Shown here piece after piece: positions 34,227-43,258 of a stretch of DNA of 64,000 nucleotides. Origin of the DNA: Neobacillus sp. DY30 (GTDB lineage: Bacteria > Bacillota > Bacilli > Bacillales > Cytobacillaceae); the NCBI RefSeq assembly GCF_030123065.1, contig NZ_CP126093.1, forward strand, positions 159,001-223,000, given 5' to 3'. The position numbers were made by a program, and so were the translations under genes. The notes under the pieces are model-generated. The model was given only the letters and a program-made list of their open reading frames with translations, ran no database searches and had not been told where the DNA came from. Positions within the stretch are counted from its first letter, which is position 1; each line of letters starts with the position of its first letter.

Positions 34227-34579
34227 ACTAATACCTCCAGATGTTAAATGTAAACTTAAACTTATAATGGGTTGACATATGTTGATTATATCATTTTAAA
34301 GAATGAGTTTACACTAATAACAAGTGCCAGGAGCGCTGGAATTACACGTTTCTGACTATGTAATTTGCATATTAGAACATTCGATTTCTTTACCAGTAAC
34401 AACTGAATTTCAGTCGTATTTTCACCAACAGGCTTGAATATTGATTTAGATCCTTGTCATTCTATCAAGGTTCTTTTTTCGCTATTACGTTTTTTCAATA
34501 AGGCAGGAATAAATCAAGGAATTGAAGAATTTCACTATGACGAGAGTATAGAAAATTAACGAAAGTGAGGGAAGGTAAA
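34227..34579. other. Divergent intergenic region between bioI and the MalT-like gene
   Basis: On the minus strand a TATAAT (around 34286-34291) may be the bioI -10 box. On the plus strand CCTTG (34452-34456) and CAAGG (34466-34470) form a small hairpin followed by TTCTTTTTT, an orphan terminator with no gene ahead of it. A weak TTGAAG (34522-34527) may belong to the regulator promoter. No ORF is seen. Confidence 0.45.
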
Positions 34580-37168
34580 TTGAACAATATCAGGGAAAGC
34601 CTTCCGAACCAGAATTTTTTATTAACAACGAAACTTCACCTTCCTCATCCCCCCATTCATCATGTGAAAAGAGAAAGGCTTTATCAAAAGTTAAACCTTG
34701 CCATGCAATGTAAGCTTACCTTGGTTACAGCACCTCCTGGATATGGAAAGTCCACCATCGTAAGTGATTGGGTTCGGAACGAAAGGATTAACGCTTGTTG
34801 GTTATCACTTGATGAGGGTGACAATGATGTGCTTCGTTTTTGGACCTATTTGACCGCTTCATTAGCGGCTGTACATCCAGCCATGAACAGTGTCCAGGAG
34901 GATTTGTTGCAGCCTGAGTTAATGTTATCGTTAGAACAATTGGCGGGCAATTTGATTAATAAGCTGGTGGATGTTTCGGAACACATGGTCATGATTTTTG
35001 ATGATTATCATCATATCGACAACCCGGAAGTCCACCGTTTCGTCTCGCTTCTAATACAACACATGCCGAGTCAAATACATATTTGTTTAATCAGCCGAAC
35101 GGAACCTCCCTTTCCAATCGGTGCTTTACGAGCTAAGGGACAAATCAACGATATGAATAGCCAAGAATTGAAATTTACAAAGGACGAGATCTCGGACTAT
35201 TGGCTCCATCAAACAGGTGTTTTTCCACACCAATCCATCCTTCAATGCTTAACCAAGGTGACAGAAGGATGGATCGCAGGAATTCAGTTGGCCAGTCTTT
35301 CCGAACAGTCTGGCCAAAAAGGCACTTTAAGTCATTTTAACGGCAGTCATCGCTATATTGTCGATTACTTAATGGAAGAGGTTTTTCAACATTTGCCTCA
35401 TGATTTGAAATTATTTTTAATGAAAACATCGATTCTTCATCGGATGAATAGTGACTTATGTAATGTGCTCACAGCCCGAACTGATTCTCAACAATTTTTA
35501 AGGCATATCGAACAATCGAACTACTTCCTTATCCCGTTAGACAGTCACCTATATTGGTATCGTTATCACCATCTCTTTGCTGACTTTTTAACTTCTCATT
35601 TGAAAAAAGAACTGCCGAATGAATATAAGAATCTGCATGAAAAAGCTAGTCAATGGTTCTCTCAACATGGCTATAAAGAAGAAGCTGTTCCATATGCCAT
35701 TGCCGCTGGAAATTATGAGCTGGCCGTAGAGATAATCCTGAGTATTGTCACGAATCTTTTAAGGAGGAGAGAGGTGACGACATTACAAAAGTGGCTGCAG
35801 CAATTACCTGCTAAGATCATAGAGCGGCCTGAAATTTTAATCTTATTAACATGGACGGATATGCTGTCGGGAAAATATGAAAATGTAAATCTATATCTTG
35901 GAAAAATAAAAGCGATCCTCCAGGAGGAAAAGTTTCATGAGCAGGCAATTCGGCTAAATGAGGAACTCTTTGTATTAAAAAATTTAAATGCCTTGATAAT
36001 GGGGGATTATGATTCTGCAATTGAGTTATTAAGTCAGCTGGCAGAACGGGAAAAAATGCCTGATGTGAAAATATGGCTGGATTATGGGATTGAGCTAAAT
36101 CCAGGAGAGCTGCCATTCATCCGAAGCTACTATGGGATGAATGGCAGAGTCAATAAAGCTTTCCAATTCCATCAGCTTTATCATACCTTCATTGAAAAGA
36201 ACGATTACCAAGATTCTGCCTATGCTGCTTATCAGCGTGCAGCTTTTAGTGAAATTTATTATGAGCGAAACGAGGACGATTTGGCAATGGAATATGCGGC
36301 AGAGGCTATCAAGCTGGCAAAATCTTTTCGGTTAATAGGGGCATATATCCCCGCGGTAATCGTTAAATCAAAAGTAGATTGGTCCAGGGGAAATGCTTTT
36401 CTATCGATAGAAAGTCTTAATCGTGCAAAAGACTATTTGAAGGAATTAAACCGCCATACCAGCTATTGGAGTCAACTAGTATCTTCTCAACTCGTTCGGT
36501 TCGAGCTTGCAAAAGGTGAAATGGGCAAGGTCGATCTATGGTTGGAGGCATGTCATTTTCAGGAACAGGCAGAAATCCTTCCTAATCAGGAGTTCGAACT
36601 CCTTGTTTATATCCATGGATTGATGGAAAAAAGGCAGTTTAGCCTGGCTGTTGGTTGGGCAAAACGGGTACTGAATCAAGCACAACAAAACGGTAGAATC
36701 ATGATAGTGCTGGAATCCCAGCTATATCTTGCAGAAATCTACCGCAGACAGGGTCTTGCGTTTGAAAGTATGGAGCACCTAAATCAAGCTATAAAACTTG
36801 GCGAAGAGCATGGCTATCTGCGGGCCTTTACTGATATCGGATTTCCACCTAAAGAGTTGTTTCAACAATACCTATTAGTAAAAAATAAACGCCAGCATCT
36901 TGAAATGGTAACTGGCGTTTCGAATGAATATATTACTTCCATCCTTGAATTGGTCGGGGTATACGATAAATCTAGCGATCGAGCAGGGGTCCACACTCTC
37001 ACGACTAGAGAATTAGAGGTCCTTCAACTGTTGTCCATGGGTTTATCTAATAGAGAAATTGCTGCGAAACTGGTGTTATCCGAGGGAACTGTGAAAATCC
37101 ACCTCAATCGAGTTTACAGTAAACTTGGAGTAAAAGGCAGGGTGGAAGCCATTCAAAAAAGTAAATAA
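34580..37168 (+). CDS. MalT-type LuxR transcriptional activator
   Basis: Protein of about 862 residues with STAND architecture: an N-terminal P-loop ATPase (Walker A APPGYGKST near residue 50, Walker B MVMIFDDYHH), a long helical TPR-like sensor region (about 350-780), and a C-terminal LuxR helix-turn-helix with LTTRELEVLQLLSMGLSN and EGTVKIHLNRVYSKL. Start at the TTG at 34580 after GGGAAGGT; a GTG at 34565 is possible. It probably responds to a small ligand and activates the next gene, the FAD enzyme, with which it shares an intergenic inverted repeat. Confidence 0.9.
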   Translation: MNNIRESLPNQNFLLTTKLHLPHPPIHHVKRERLYQKLNLAMQCKLTLVTAPPGYGKSTIVSDWVRNERINACWLSLDEGDNDVLRFWTYLTASLAAVHPAMNSVQEDLLQPELMLSLEQLAGNLINKLVDVSEHMVMIFDDYHHIDNPEVHRFVSLLIQHMPSQIHICLISRTEPPFPIGALRAKGQINDMNSQELKFTKDEISDYWLHQTGVFPHQSILQCLTKVTEGWIAGIQLASLSEQSGQKGTLSHFNGSHRYIVDYLMEEVFQHLPHDLKLFLMKTSILHRMNSDLCNVLTARTDSQQFLRHIEQSNYFLIPLDSHLYWYRYHHLFADFLTSHLKKELPNEYKNLHEKASQWFSQHGYKEEAVPYAIAAGNYELAVEIILSIVTNLLRRREVTTLQKWLQQLPAKIIERPEILILLTWTDMLSGKYENVNLYLGKIKAILQEEKFHEQAIRLNEELFVLKNLNALIMGDYDSAIELLSQLAEREKMPDVKIWLDYGIELNPGELPFIRSYYGMNGRVNKAFQFHQLYHTFIEKNDYQDSAYAAYQRAAFSEIYYERNEDDLAMEYAAEAIKLAKSFRLIGAYIPAVIVKSKVDWSRGNAFLSIESLNRAKDYLKELNRHTSYWSQLVSSQLVRFELAKGEMGKVDLWLEACHFQEQAEILPNQEFELLVYIHGLMEKRQFSLAVGWAKRVLNQAQQNGRIMIVLESQLYLAEIYRRQGLAFESMEHLNQAIKLGEEHGYLRAFTDIGFPPKELFQQYLLVKNKRQHLEMVTGVSNEYITSILELVGVYDKSSDRAGVHTLTTRELEVLQLLSMGLSNREIAAKLVLSEGTVKIHLNRVYSKLGVKGRVEAIQKSK

Positions 37169-37191
37169 AACCAATTAAATATAACCTACTA

Positions 37192-37260
37192 TATAACCTT
37201 TGTTAGATTAACAGTTGTGGTCTGTTTGCTACGATGGTTTTATCAAAAGCAAAGGTTATA
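37192..37260 (+). promoter_or_regulatory. Inverted repeat before the FAD oxidoreductase gene
   Basis: TATAACCTTTG (37192-37202) and CAAAGGTTATA (37250-37260) are perfect complements 47 bases apart. The right arm touches the GGAGG ribosome site. A related ATAACCT occurs just upstream near 37180. This is a candidate activator-binding pair or a stem controlling translation; no clear sigma-A promoter is in phase. Confidence 0.55.
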
Positions 37261-37272
37261 GGAGGTTTTTTA

Positions 37273-38511
37273 ATGAGGAATCAATTTGATGTTATTATTG
37301 TTGGCGGCCGCGTAGCAGGTGCGGCAACAGCCTATGAGCTGTCCAAAAAAGGTTACAAGGTCCTGTTGGTTGAACGAGGAAAGTTTCCTAGTGATATCCT
37401 TTCCACCCATAACTTTTTTAACAATTCTCTCGTAATGTTAAAAGAAATGGGGGTTCTCGGAACACTATTGGCCACGGGAACGCCAACATATAAACGAGTA
37501 TTCATCCAATTCGATGATCAAATCATTGATGGGAACTTTCCGGAGGTAGAGGGTGAACCAAACTGTTTATGTATTCGTCGTACGCATTTGGATCAAATTT
37601 TGTTCTATCATGCGGCGCAACAAGAAAATGTAACGGCAATTCAAAGGTACCGAGTAACAGATGTGGTAGAAGAAAACGGAGCTACTGTAGGTATTCTTGC
37701 GGTCGATCAGAATGGGATCGAGCATGAATATCGCGCGAATCTCGTGATTGGCGCAGATGGAAGAAATTCTTTAGTCCGGAAAAAGGTAAACAGTGAGAAG
37801 TTGAAATCCGTACCCACTGATTTCGCCTCCTATGTCGGCTATGTCAAAAATTTTACGCAAAATGGTAAGAGAAGCGCGGAATTTTATAAAATCAAGGATA
37901 AACTGATTATCGCTTTCCCAACCAGCGATCAGCTGCATGTCATCGGGATTATGTTTCCGCTTGAGGATAAGGAATGGATGGAACGGTTTAAAGGAAACCC
38001 GGAAGAAGCATTTCGTTCCCTAGTGGATTCCGGCTTTGAAAACACCGATTTTCCCAGGCGTTTACAGGCTGCTTCCTTTGAGGGACCTGTAAAAGGTTTA
38101 TTAGGCTATGATAATGATTGGTATAACGGAATGGGGAAAGGCTGGGCCTTGGTCGGTGATGCACTTTCCTTTAAGGATCCGGCGGTGGGGCAGGGGATGC
38201 ATGATGCCCTTTATGGTGCTCGAGTTCTTGCCGAAATCTTAAGTCAGCATCAAGACTGGTCCATCAACTGGGATGACATGGCTGAAGAGTACAAACAGCA
38301 AATGACGACGAAAATGATGGCAAGATTTGAAATGGCCTGCAAATTTACAAAAAATATACCGTTCTCAGAGGAACAGCACCTGGTCAATCAATTGATCGGG
38401 TCCAATCCAGAATTAACACAAACCTTCCTAGGGATCTATAATTATGCCAGTGATCCAATAGAGTTAGAAATCAAGATTGGTAGTTTAATTGAGAGTCTTC
38501 AGCAAAAATAG
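37273..38511 (+). CDS. FAD-dependent oxidoreductase (aromatic hydroxylase/geranylgeranyl reductase-like)
   Basis: Protein of 412 residues. The FAD-binding Rossmann motif is VIIVGGRVAGAATAYELS near residue 10, the second is IGADGRNSLVR, and the GD motif is ALVGDALSFKDPAVGQGMHD. This is the group A flavin monooxygenase fold; the substrate is unknown. ATG at 37273 follows GGAGG with seven-base spacing. It is paired with the MalT-type regulator, suggesting inducible oxidation of a small molecule. Confidence 0.85.
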   Translation: MRNQFDVIIVGGRVAGAATAYELSKKGYKVLLVERGKFPSDILSTHNFFNNSLVMLKEMGVLGTLLATGTPTYKRVFIQFDDQIIDGNFPEVEGEPNCLCIRRTHLDQILFYHAAQQENVTAIQRYRVTDVVEENGATVGILAVDQNGIEHEYRANLVIGADGRNSLVRKKVNSEKLKSVPTDFASYVGYVKNFTQNGKRSAEFYKIKDKLIIAFPTSDQLHVIGIMFPLEDKEWMERFKGNPEEAFRSLVDSGFENTDFPRRLQAASFEGPVKGLLGYDNDWYNGMGKGWALVGDALSFKDPAVGQGMHDALYGARVLAEILSQHQDWSINWDDMAEEYKQQMTTKMMARFEMACKFTKNIPFSEEQHLVNQLIGSNPELTQTFLGIYNYASDPIELEIKIGSLIESLQQK

Positions 38512-38714
38512 CGGCTATTTTGGGAACCGTTTTTGGCTCAAGTTGAGCAGTCTAAATATCTTGGCTAAAAGGGTATGATAATTCATGCTTCTTTGCAAGA
38601 GTGTGTAAAAAGGAAACAGGAAGGACTCCCTCTCAATTTCGGGAGGATGAAAAAGAATAAGAAAAGCAAAAACAGGCCATCCAAATATATTTGGTTCATT
38701 ACTTGATCTCAGTT

Positions 38715-38809
38715 GAATTAATGCCGTGTGCATTAATAGTGCAAGCACGGTTCTGTGAGGGGATGGAGTACAATTTGCCGTAAGGTAGAAAGGCGCCCTT
38801 CTACTCGAC
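38715..38809 (+). mobile_element. Group II intron 3' end remnant (domains V-VI)
   Basis: GCCGTGTGC and GCAAGCACGG (38723-38750) form the domain V hairpin, followed by TTCTGTGAGGGG and a domain VI-like segment ending CTTCTACTCGAC. This matches the 3' ends of bacterial class C/D-type group II introns. The catalytic AGC at the domain V foot reads TGC, and no intron-encoded reverse transcriptase is present in this window. It is a dead tail about 150 bases inside the right island boundary. Confidence 0.75.
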
Positions 38810-38884
38810 TAGTTGAATAAGCATGAATTATTTTTGACCACCAAACATATATAAGAGTATATTATCAAATTTTTAATAAACAGA

Positions 38885-38912
38885 AAAAAGCCCGATAAAT
38901 CAGGCTTTCAGT
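38885..38912 (-). terminator. Terminator-like hairpin near the island right end
   Basis: AAGCC and GGCTT around 38888-38908 pair around TGATAAAT-like loop sequence. The A-run on the left becomes a T-run when read leftward, so it would stop minus-strand transcripts. No matching gene is present. Confidence 0.5.
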
Positions 38913-38955
38913 AAATGATTTTATTCCCAGTTTCTTCATATTTAATATATAAATA

Positions 38956-39070
38956 AAAGAACGTAAGAAATACGGTCTTAAAGGTGCGCGTCGTGCTCCT
39001 CAGTTCTCAAAGGGTTAATTTTCAAACTTTCAAAGACTCTCAACTATTTTGGTTGGGGTCTTTTTTATGC
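38956..39070 (+). repeat. Right attachment site (attR): copy of the rpsI 3' end
   Basis: Bases 38956-39011 are identical to rpsI 19420-19475. After that the copy diverges: its last codons read AAG GGT TAA (Lys-Gly) instead of Lys-Arg, consistent with loss of selection. A terminator-like stem and the shared 15-base end GGGTCTTTTTTATGC (to 39070) follow. Before the insertion this was probably the 3' end of the resident rpsI. Confidence 0.9.
39033..39066 (+). terminator. Displaced rpsI terminator
   Basis: AGACTCTCAAC pairs, with G-U pairs, with GTTGGGGTCT and is followed by six T. It lies after the duplicated rpsI tail and is probably the original chromosomal rpsI terminator. Confidence 0.75.
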
Positions 39071-39442
39071 CCAGTTTTTTCATAGTTAACAGGTAGGATG
39101 GAGGACAATTCTCAAGAACTCTCCAGGAGATTTTGCCTGCTTAAACAAAAGACTAGACGACTTGCTTTAGGGAATTGAAACGGTTATCTTTTTAGAGACT
39201 TGACTTTAACTTGATGGGCTATGAAATGAAATTTCATAATTTTACTGTATATTTTAAAAAATAATGCTAACTACTTAATACTTAAGACCTGTAAAAGCAC
39301 CTGTTATGAGACTTATGTGGTATAGACGACTGTATATCATTACCTATATGCTTTTACTATAAGTTGTAAGCGTTGCCAGATTATTGGTGAACACCGGGTA
39401 GTTCCCCGCCTACAATTCAATCATTTGTATTAAGGAGGGCAT
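39067..39442 (+). promoter_or_regulatory. Upstream region of the amiE-nagZ-namZ operon
   Basis: No gene is present. TGTAAGCGTTGCCA (39365-39378) matches the CcpA cre consensus at 13 of 14 positions, suggesting carbon catabolite control. No convincing promoter was found; the AT-rich stretch 39240-39360 is the likely location. Confidence 0.5.
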
Positions 39443-41128
39443 ATGAAAAGAAAAACGTTTATGATAACTGCAGTTTGTACAATGCTGCTAGGTACATCAC
39501 CTGTATTTGCAAACTATGAACTTCCTTATGGACCCACAATTGAAAAGGAAGAGAAACTCACCATCCCATCTAAGAAACCACATCCTGTATTTACATGGAA
39601 TTCGACTATTATACCAGTTACAAGTGTACTTCATCCAAGCTCCGCACGAGGAGCAGGCATGGTGGAAACACCACTCAAGCAAATTGATCAAATTATGAAC
39701 CAAGCCATTTCACAAAAGTTAATGCCTGGGGCGGTAACATTTGTTGCGAGGGCGGGAAAAATTGTTAAACATGACGCATATGGCAATTCAGCTCAATACA
39801 TCGATGGCAAGTTCACAGAAATGGAAAATCCCATTCCTATGCAAAAAGATATGATCTTTGACTTAGCGTCAATCAGCAAGATTTTTACCGCTACTGCTGT
39901 AATGATTCTTTTTGAAAAAGGGTTATTTAATCTTGATGATCCGGTAGCCAAACATATCCCGGAATTTGCTGCAAACGGGAAAGAAAGCGTAACAATTCGT
40001 CAGTTGTTAACTCATACCTCTGGGTTTACTGCTTGGATTCCATTGTATTCACAGGGGACTTCAAGAGAAGATAGGCTGCAATTGGTTTTAAATCAGCCAT
40101 TGAAAAATGCACCTGGTACGACATACGAATACAGTGATCTAAACATGATTACGTTAGGGATGTTAATAGAGCATTGGTCAGGTACTCGCCAGGATCAATT
40201 TGTCTACGAGAATATCACAGCACCTTTAGGAATGAAGGATACGATGTACAACCCGCCAGTTTCTTTAAAACATCGCATTGCGGCGACTGAATATCAGGCA
40301 ATACCAAATCGCGGTCTTGTCTGGGGCGAAGTTCATGATGAGAATGCTTGGTCGTTGGATGGTGTTGCTGGTCATGCTGGCGTATTCTCTACGGCTAATG
40401 ACCTTGCAAAACTTGCCCATATATTTATTAATGAAGGCGAGTATGGCGGCAAAAGAATCTTGAAGCCTGAAACCGTACAGTTGCTGCTGCAAAATCAGAA
40501 TGCAGCGTTTCCGGGGAATGACCACGGACTAGGCTGGGAGCTTGGCCAGGGCTGGTATATGGATGCATTATCAGAAGGTACATACTCCTTTGGCCATACG
40601 GGCTATACAGGTACATCAATTGTAATTAGCCCAAACAATAAAACAGTAGCCATTTTGCTGACCAATCGTGTCCATCCGTCAAGAAATATGGGGTCAATGA
40701 ACCAAACCCGACGCTTATTTGCTAGAAGTGTAGCTGATTCAATTCCGGTATCCATTCCAGGTAAGAGCAATGCATGGTTTGCTGGGTACGGCGATAAGCT
40801 CAATCGAGTAATGGAAACCACCTTGGATTTATCAAATGAAGCCAAACTGTCTTTCTCCACTTGGCATATGATTGAGAATGTCTGGGATAGTGGATCTGTA
40901 GAGATCTTTAGAGATGGCAGTTGGCAGCAACTTGCCTTATTAACAGGCACAAGTGATGGATGGGAAAAGAAAGAATTGACGATACCTAGTAATGCGACAA
41001 AATTACGATTTGTTTATCAAACGGATGGATCTACAAATTCACGTGGCTGGTACATTCTGAATCCAAAACTGGATTCGGGAGATGTACTTTCTTTTTCAAA
41101 AAATGAATGGGAACTTAGAGATTATTAA
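39443..41128 (+). CDS. amiE: Secreted serine hydrolase, AmiE-like MurNAc-L-alanine amidase
   Basis: Protein of 561 residues with a signal peptide ending near VFA. The beta-lactamase/PBP-like domain (about 80-440) has the SxxK motif Ser143-Lys146, a YxD/N-type motif (YEYSD) and HTG (GHTGYTG). In B. subtilis the ybbE product AmiE, of this fold, removes peptides from MurNAc ahead of NagZ and NamZ, and this gene holds the same place. A C-terminal extension of about 110 residues (FSTWHMIENVWDSG onward) looks like a beta-sandwich and makes it longer than B. subtilis AmiE (about 440). Symbol by context. Confidence 0.8.
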   Translation: MKRKTFMITAVCTMLLGTSPVFANYELPYGPTIEKEEKLTIPSKKPHPVFTWNSTIIPVTSVLHPSSARGAGMVETPLKQIDQIMNQAISQKLMPGAVTFVARAGKIVKHDAYGNSAQYIDGKFTEMENPIPMQKDMIFDLASISKIFTATAVMILFEKGLFNLDDPVAKHIPEFAANGKESVTIRQLLTHTSGFTAWIPLYSQGTSREDRLQLVLNQPLKNAPGTTYEYSDLNMITLGMLIEHWSGTRQDQFVYENITAPLGMKDTMYNPPVSLKHRIAATEYQAIPNRGLVWGEVHDENAWSLDGVAGHAGVFSTANDLAKLAHIFINEGEYGGKRILKPETVQLLLQNQNAAFPGNDHGLGWELGQGWYMDALSEGTYSFGHTGYTGTSIVISPNNKTVAILLTNRVHPSRNMGSMNQTRRLFARSVADSIPVSIPGKSNAWFAGYGDKLNRVMETTLDLSNEAKLSFSTWHMIENVWDSGSVEIFRDGSWQQLALLTGTSDGWEKKELTIPSNATKLRFVYQTDGSTNSRGWYILNPKLDSGDVLSFSKNEWELRDY

Positions 41129-41155
41129 ATGGACAATAACTTGAGGAGGAGAAAC

Positions 41156-43228
41156 ATGCGAAAATTAGTAAAGTCATTATTCACCTCATTTCTCGCAGTT
41201 GCGCTGCTATTTACAGGAATTCCATTGTCAGGTGTGGCAGCTGCTTCGGAAATTAAAGATTTAGTGATAGACCTCAATGTCCCGCAAGTTACACGGGAAG
41301 TAAGTGAAAACAAACTTGATTTAAACGCACTCCATGTTTATGAGGATGGCCGATTTATGATGGCTTCTGAAAATTTAAAATGGAATTCTTCTAACAAGAA
41401 TGTGGCATCTGTTTCGAAAGATGGAGAAGTAACGTTGTCTGGTCACAATGGGAAAACATTTATATCTGTCAGTGATGGCAGCTATAGTGATAGGATTTCA
41501 ATTCAATTCAAAGGAAACCAAGATACGGTTCTTGTTGAAAAAGAAAAAGGCAGCCGCTATGACCTTATTGGCAGTGCAATCAAGCATATGAGCATGGAAG
41601 AAAAGGTCGGACAAATGCTAATGCCTGATTTTAGAACCTGGAAGGGTCAGAATGTAACAGTAATGAATAATGAAATTGCTAAGCTTGTAAAGGACTATCA
41701 TCTCGGCGGTGTGATTTTATTCCGTGAAAATACGGTAACAGCTGATCAAACAACGAAGTTAGTCAGTGCCTATCAGGAAGCCGCAGAAAAGTTCGGACTG
41801 CTGATTTCCATTGACCAAGAAGGTGGAATCGTGACACGTCTGCAAACTGGAACCGACATGCCTGGAAATATGGCACTGGGAGCAACTCGCTCTGAAGAAA
41901 CAGCCGAGAAAGTTGGTAAAGCCATCGGTGAAGAGTTAAACGCACTGGGGATTAATATGAATTTTGGCCCAGTACTGGATGTAAACAACAATCCAGATAA
42001 TCCGGTAATAGGGGTTCGTTCATTCGGTGAAAATCCCGAGTTAGTTGGAAAATTAGGTAATGCATATATTAAAGGACTTCATGAATCGGGAACTGCTGCA
42101 ACCGCAAAGCATTTTCCAGGTCATGGTGATACTGCAGTTGATTCACATATAGGACTTTCTGAAGTACCACATGATATTGATCGATTGAAAAAGGTGGAGT
42201 TATATCCATTCCAACAGGCAATGGATGCGGGAATTGATGCAATTATGACAGCACATGTAACCTTCCCGAAAATCGATAATACAAAAGCCATTTCGAAAAA
42301 GGATGGAACAGAAATTGCTGTACCCGCAACTCTCTCTCATAAAGTATTAACAGGGCTAATGCGCGAAGATATGGGCTTTAAAGGAGTAATTGTTACCGAT
42401 GCGATGAATATGGGTGCTATCTCAGAACATTTTGGCCCGGTTGACGCAGCAATCCGTGCGGTTAAGGCAGGAGCTGACATTCTTTTAATGCCAGTTGGGA
42501 TTGAAGCTGTAGCGAATGGAATCTATGCTGCTGTTAACTCTGGCGAAATTTCAGAAGATAGACTAGAGCAATCAGTTGAGCGAGTTTTAACGTTGAAAAT
42601 AAATAGAAGCATTGTAAAGGCAGAGGGAGAAAAAAGTCTTGATGAAAAGGTAGCAAATGCACTTCAAGTCGTAGGATCTCCTGAACATAAGGCAATTGAA
42701 AAAGAAGCAGCAGAAAAATCGATTACGCTTGTAAAAAATGATGCTGTTCTTCCTCTTAACGTTTCACCGGAAGATAAAATTGTTGTAGTTGGCGGTTCAG
42801 GATTCTCCATTAATCTCCTTGCTGATGAGGTCAAAAAGCACCATCCTGGGGCTATATATGTGAATGCTTCAGGTCCGCTTAATGCTGCACAACTAGCACA
42901 AGTGCAAAGTGCGAAATACATTATAGTCGGAACCTACACCTCTAGTGTAAGTGGCAGAGCAGAAAACGCCAGCCAAATGGTGATGACAAGACAACTCATC
43001 GAAACGGGTGTACCTGTTATTGCAGTAGGGGCTAGAAATCCTTATGACATTATGTCTTATAAAGATGTCGATGCGTTTCTTGTTCAATATGGTTTCAGAC
43101 CAGCAAGCTTTGAGGCAGCAGCAAACACCATTTTTGGCAAAAACAATCCAACTGGAAAACTGCCAGTAACCATTTACAACCATGATGGCAGTGTATTATA
43201 TGGTTTTGACCATGGGTTAGGATACTAG
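41156..43228 (+). CDS. nagZ: Secreted beta-N-acetylglucosaminidase NagZ (GH3)
   Basis: Protein of 690 residues. It has a signal peptide ending near VAAAS, an Ig-like (Big_2-type) domain at about 35-125, a GH3 barrel at about 140-490 with the catalytic-loop motif KHFPGHGDT (residues 318-326), and a C-terminal alpha/beta domain. Bacillus NagZ releases terminal GlcNAc from muropeptide chains outside the cell. The start at 41156 follows GAGGAGGAG; the frame is open from 41129, right after the preceding stop. Middle gene of the operon. Confidence 0.92.
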   Translation: MRKLVKSLFTSFLAVALLFTGIPLSGVAAASEIKDLVIDLNVPQVTREVSENKLDLNALHVYEDGRFMMASENLKWNSSNKNVASVSKDGEVTLSGHNGKTFISVSDGSYSDRISIQFKGNQDTVLVEKEKGSRYDLIGSAIKHMSMEEKVGQMLMPDFRTWKGQNVTVMNNEIAKLVKDYHLGGVILFRENTVTADQTTKLVSAYQEAAEKFGLLISIDQEGGIVTRLQTGTDMPGNMALGATRSEETAEKVGKAIGEELNALGINMNFGPVLDVNNNPDNPVIGVRSFGENPELVGKLGNAYIKGLHESGTAATAKHFPGHGDTAVDSHIGLSEVPHDIDRLKKVELYPFQQAMDAGIDAIMTAHVTFPKIDNTKAISKKDGTEIAVPATLSHKVLTGLMREDMGFKGVIVTDAMNMGAISEHFGPVDAAIRAVKAGADILLMPVGIEAVANGIYAAVNSGEISEDRLEQSVERVLTLKINRSIVKAEGEKSLDEKVANALQVVGSPEHKAIEKEAAEKSITLVKNDAVLPLNVSPEDKIVVVGGSGFSINLLADEVKKHHPGAIYVNASGPLNAAQLAQVQSAKYIIVGTYTSSVSGRAENASQMVMTRQLIETGVPVIAVGARNPYDIMSYKDVDAFLVQYGFRPASFEAAANTIFGKNNPTGKLPVTIYNHDGSVLYGFDHGLGY

Positions 43229-43258
43229 ACAGAGAATAGATAAAGAGGAGGGATAGTT

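Noticed and set aside
20407..38511. Prophage or conjugative element with structural or transfer genes
   Set aside because: No capsid, terminase, portal, relaxase or type IV secretion genes are visible; only the integrase remnant and intron tail remain.
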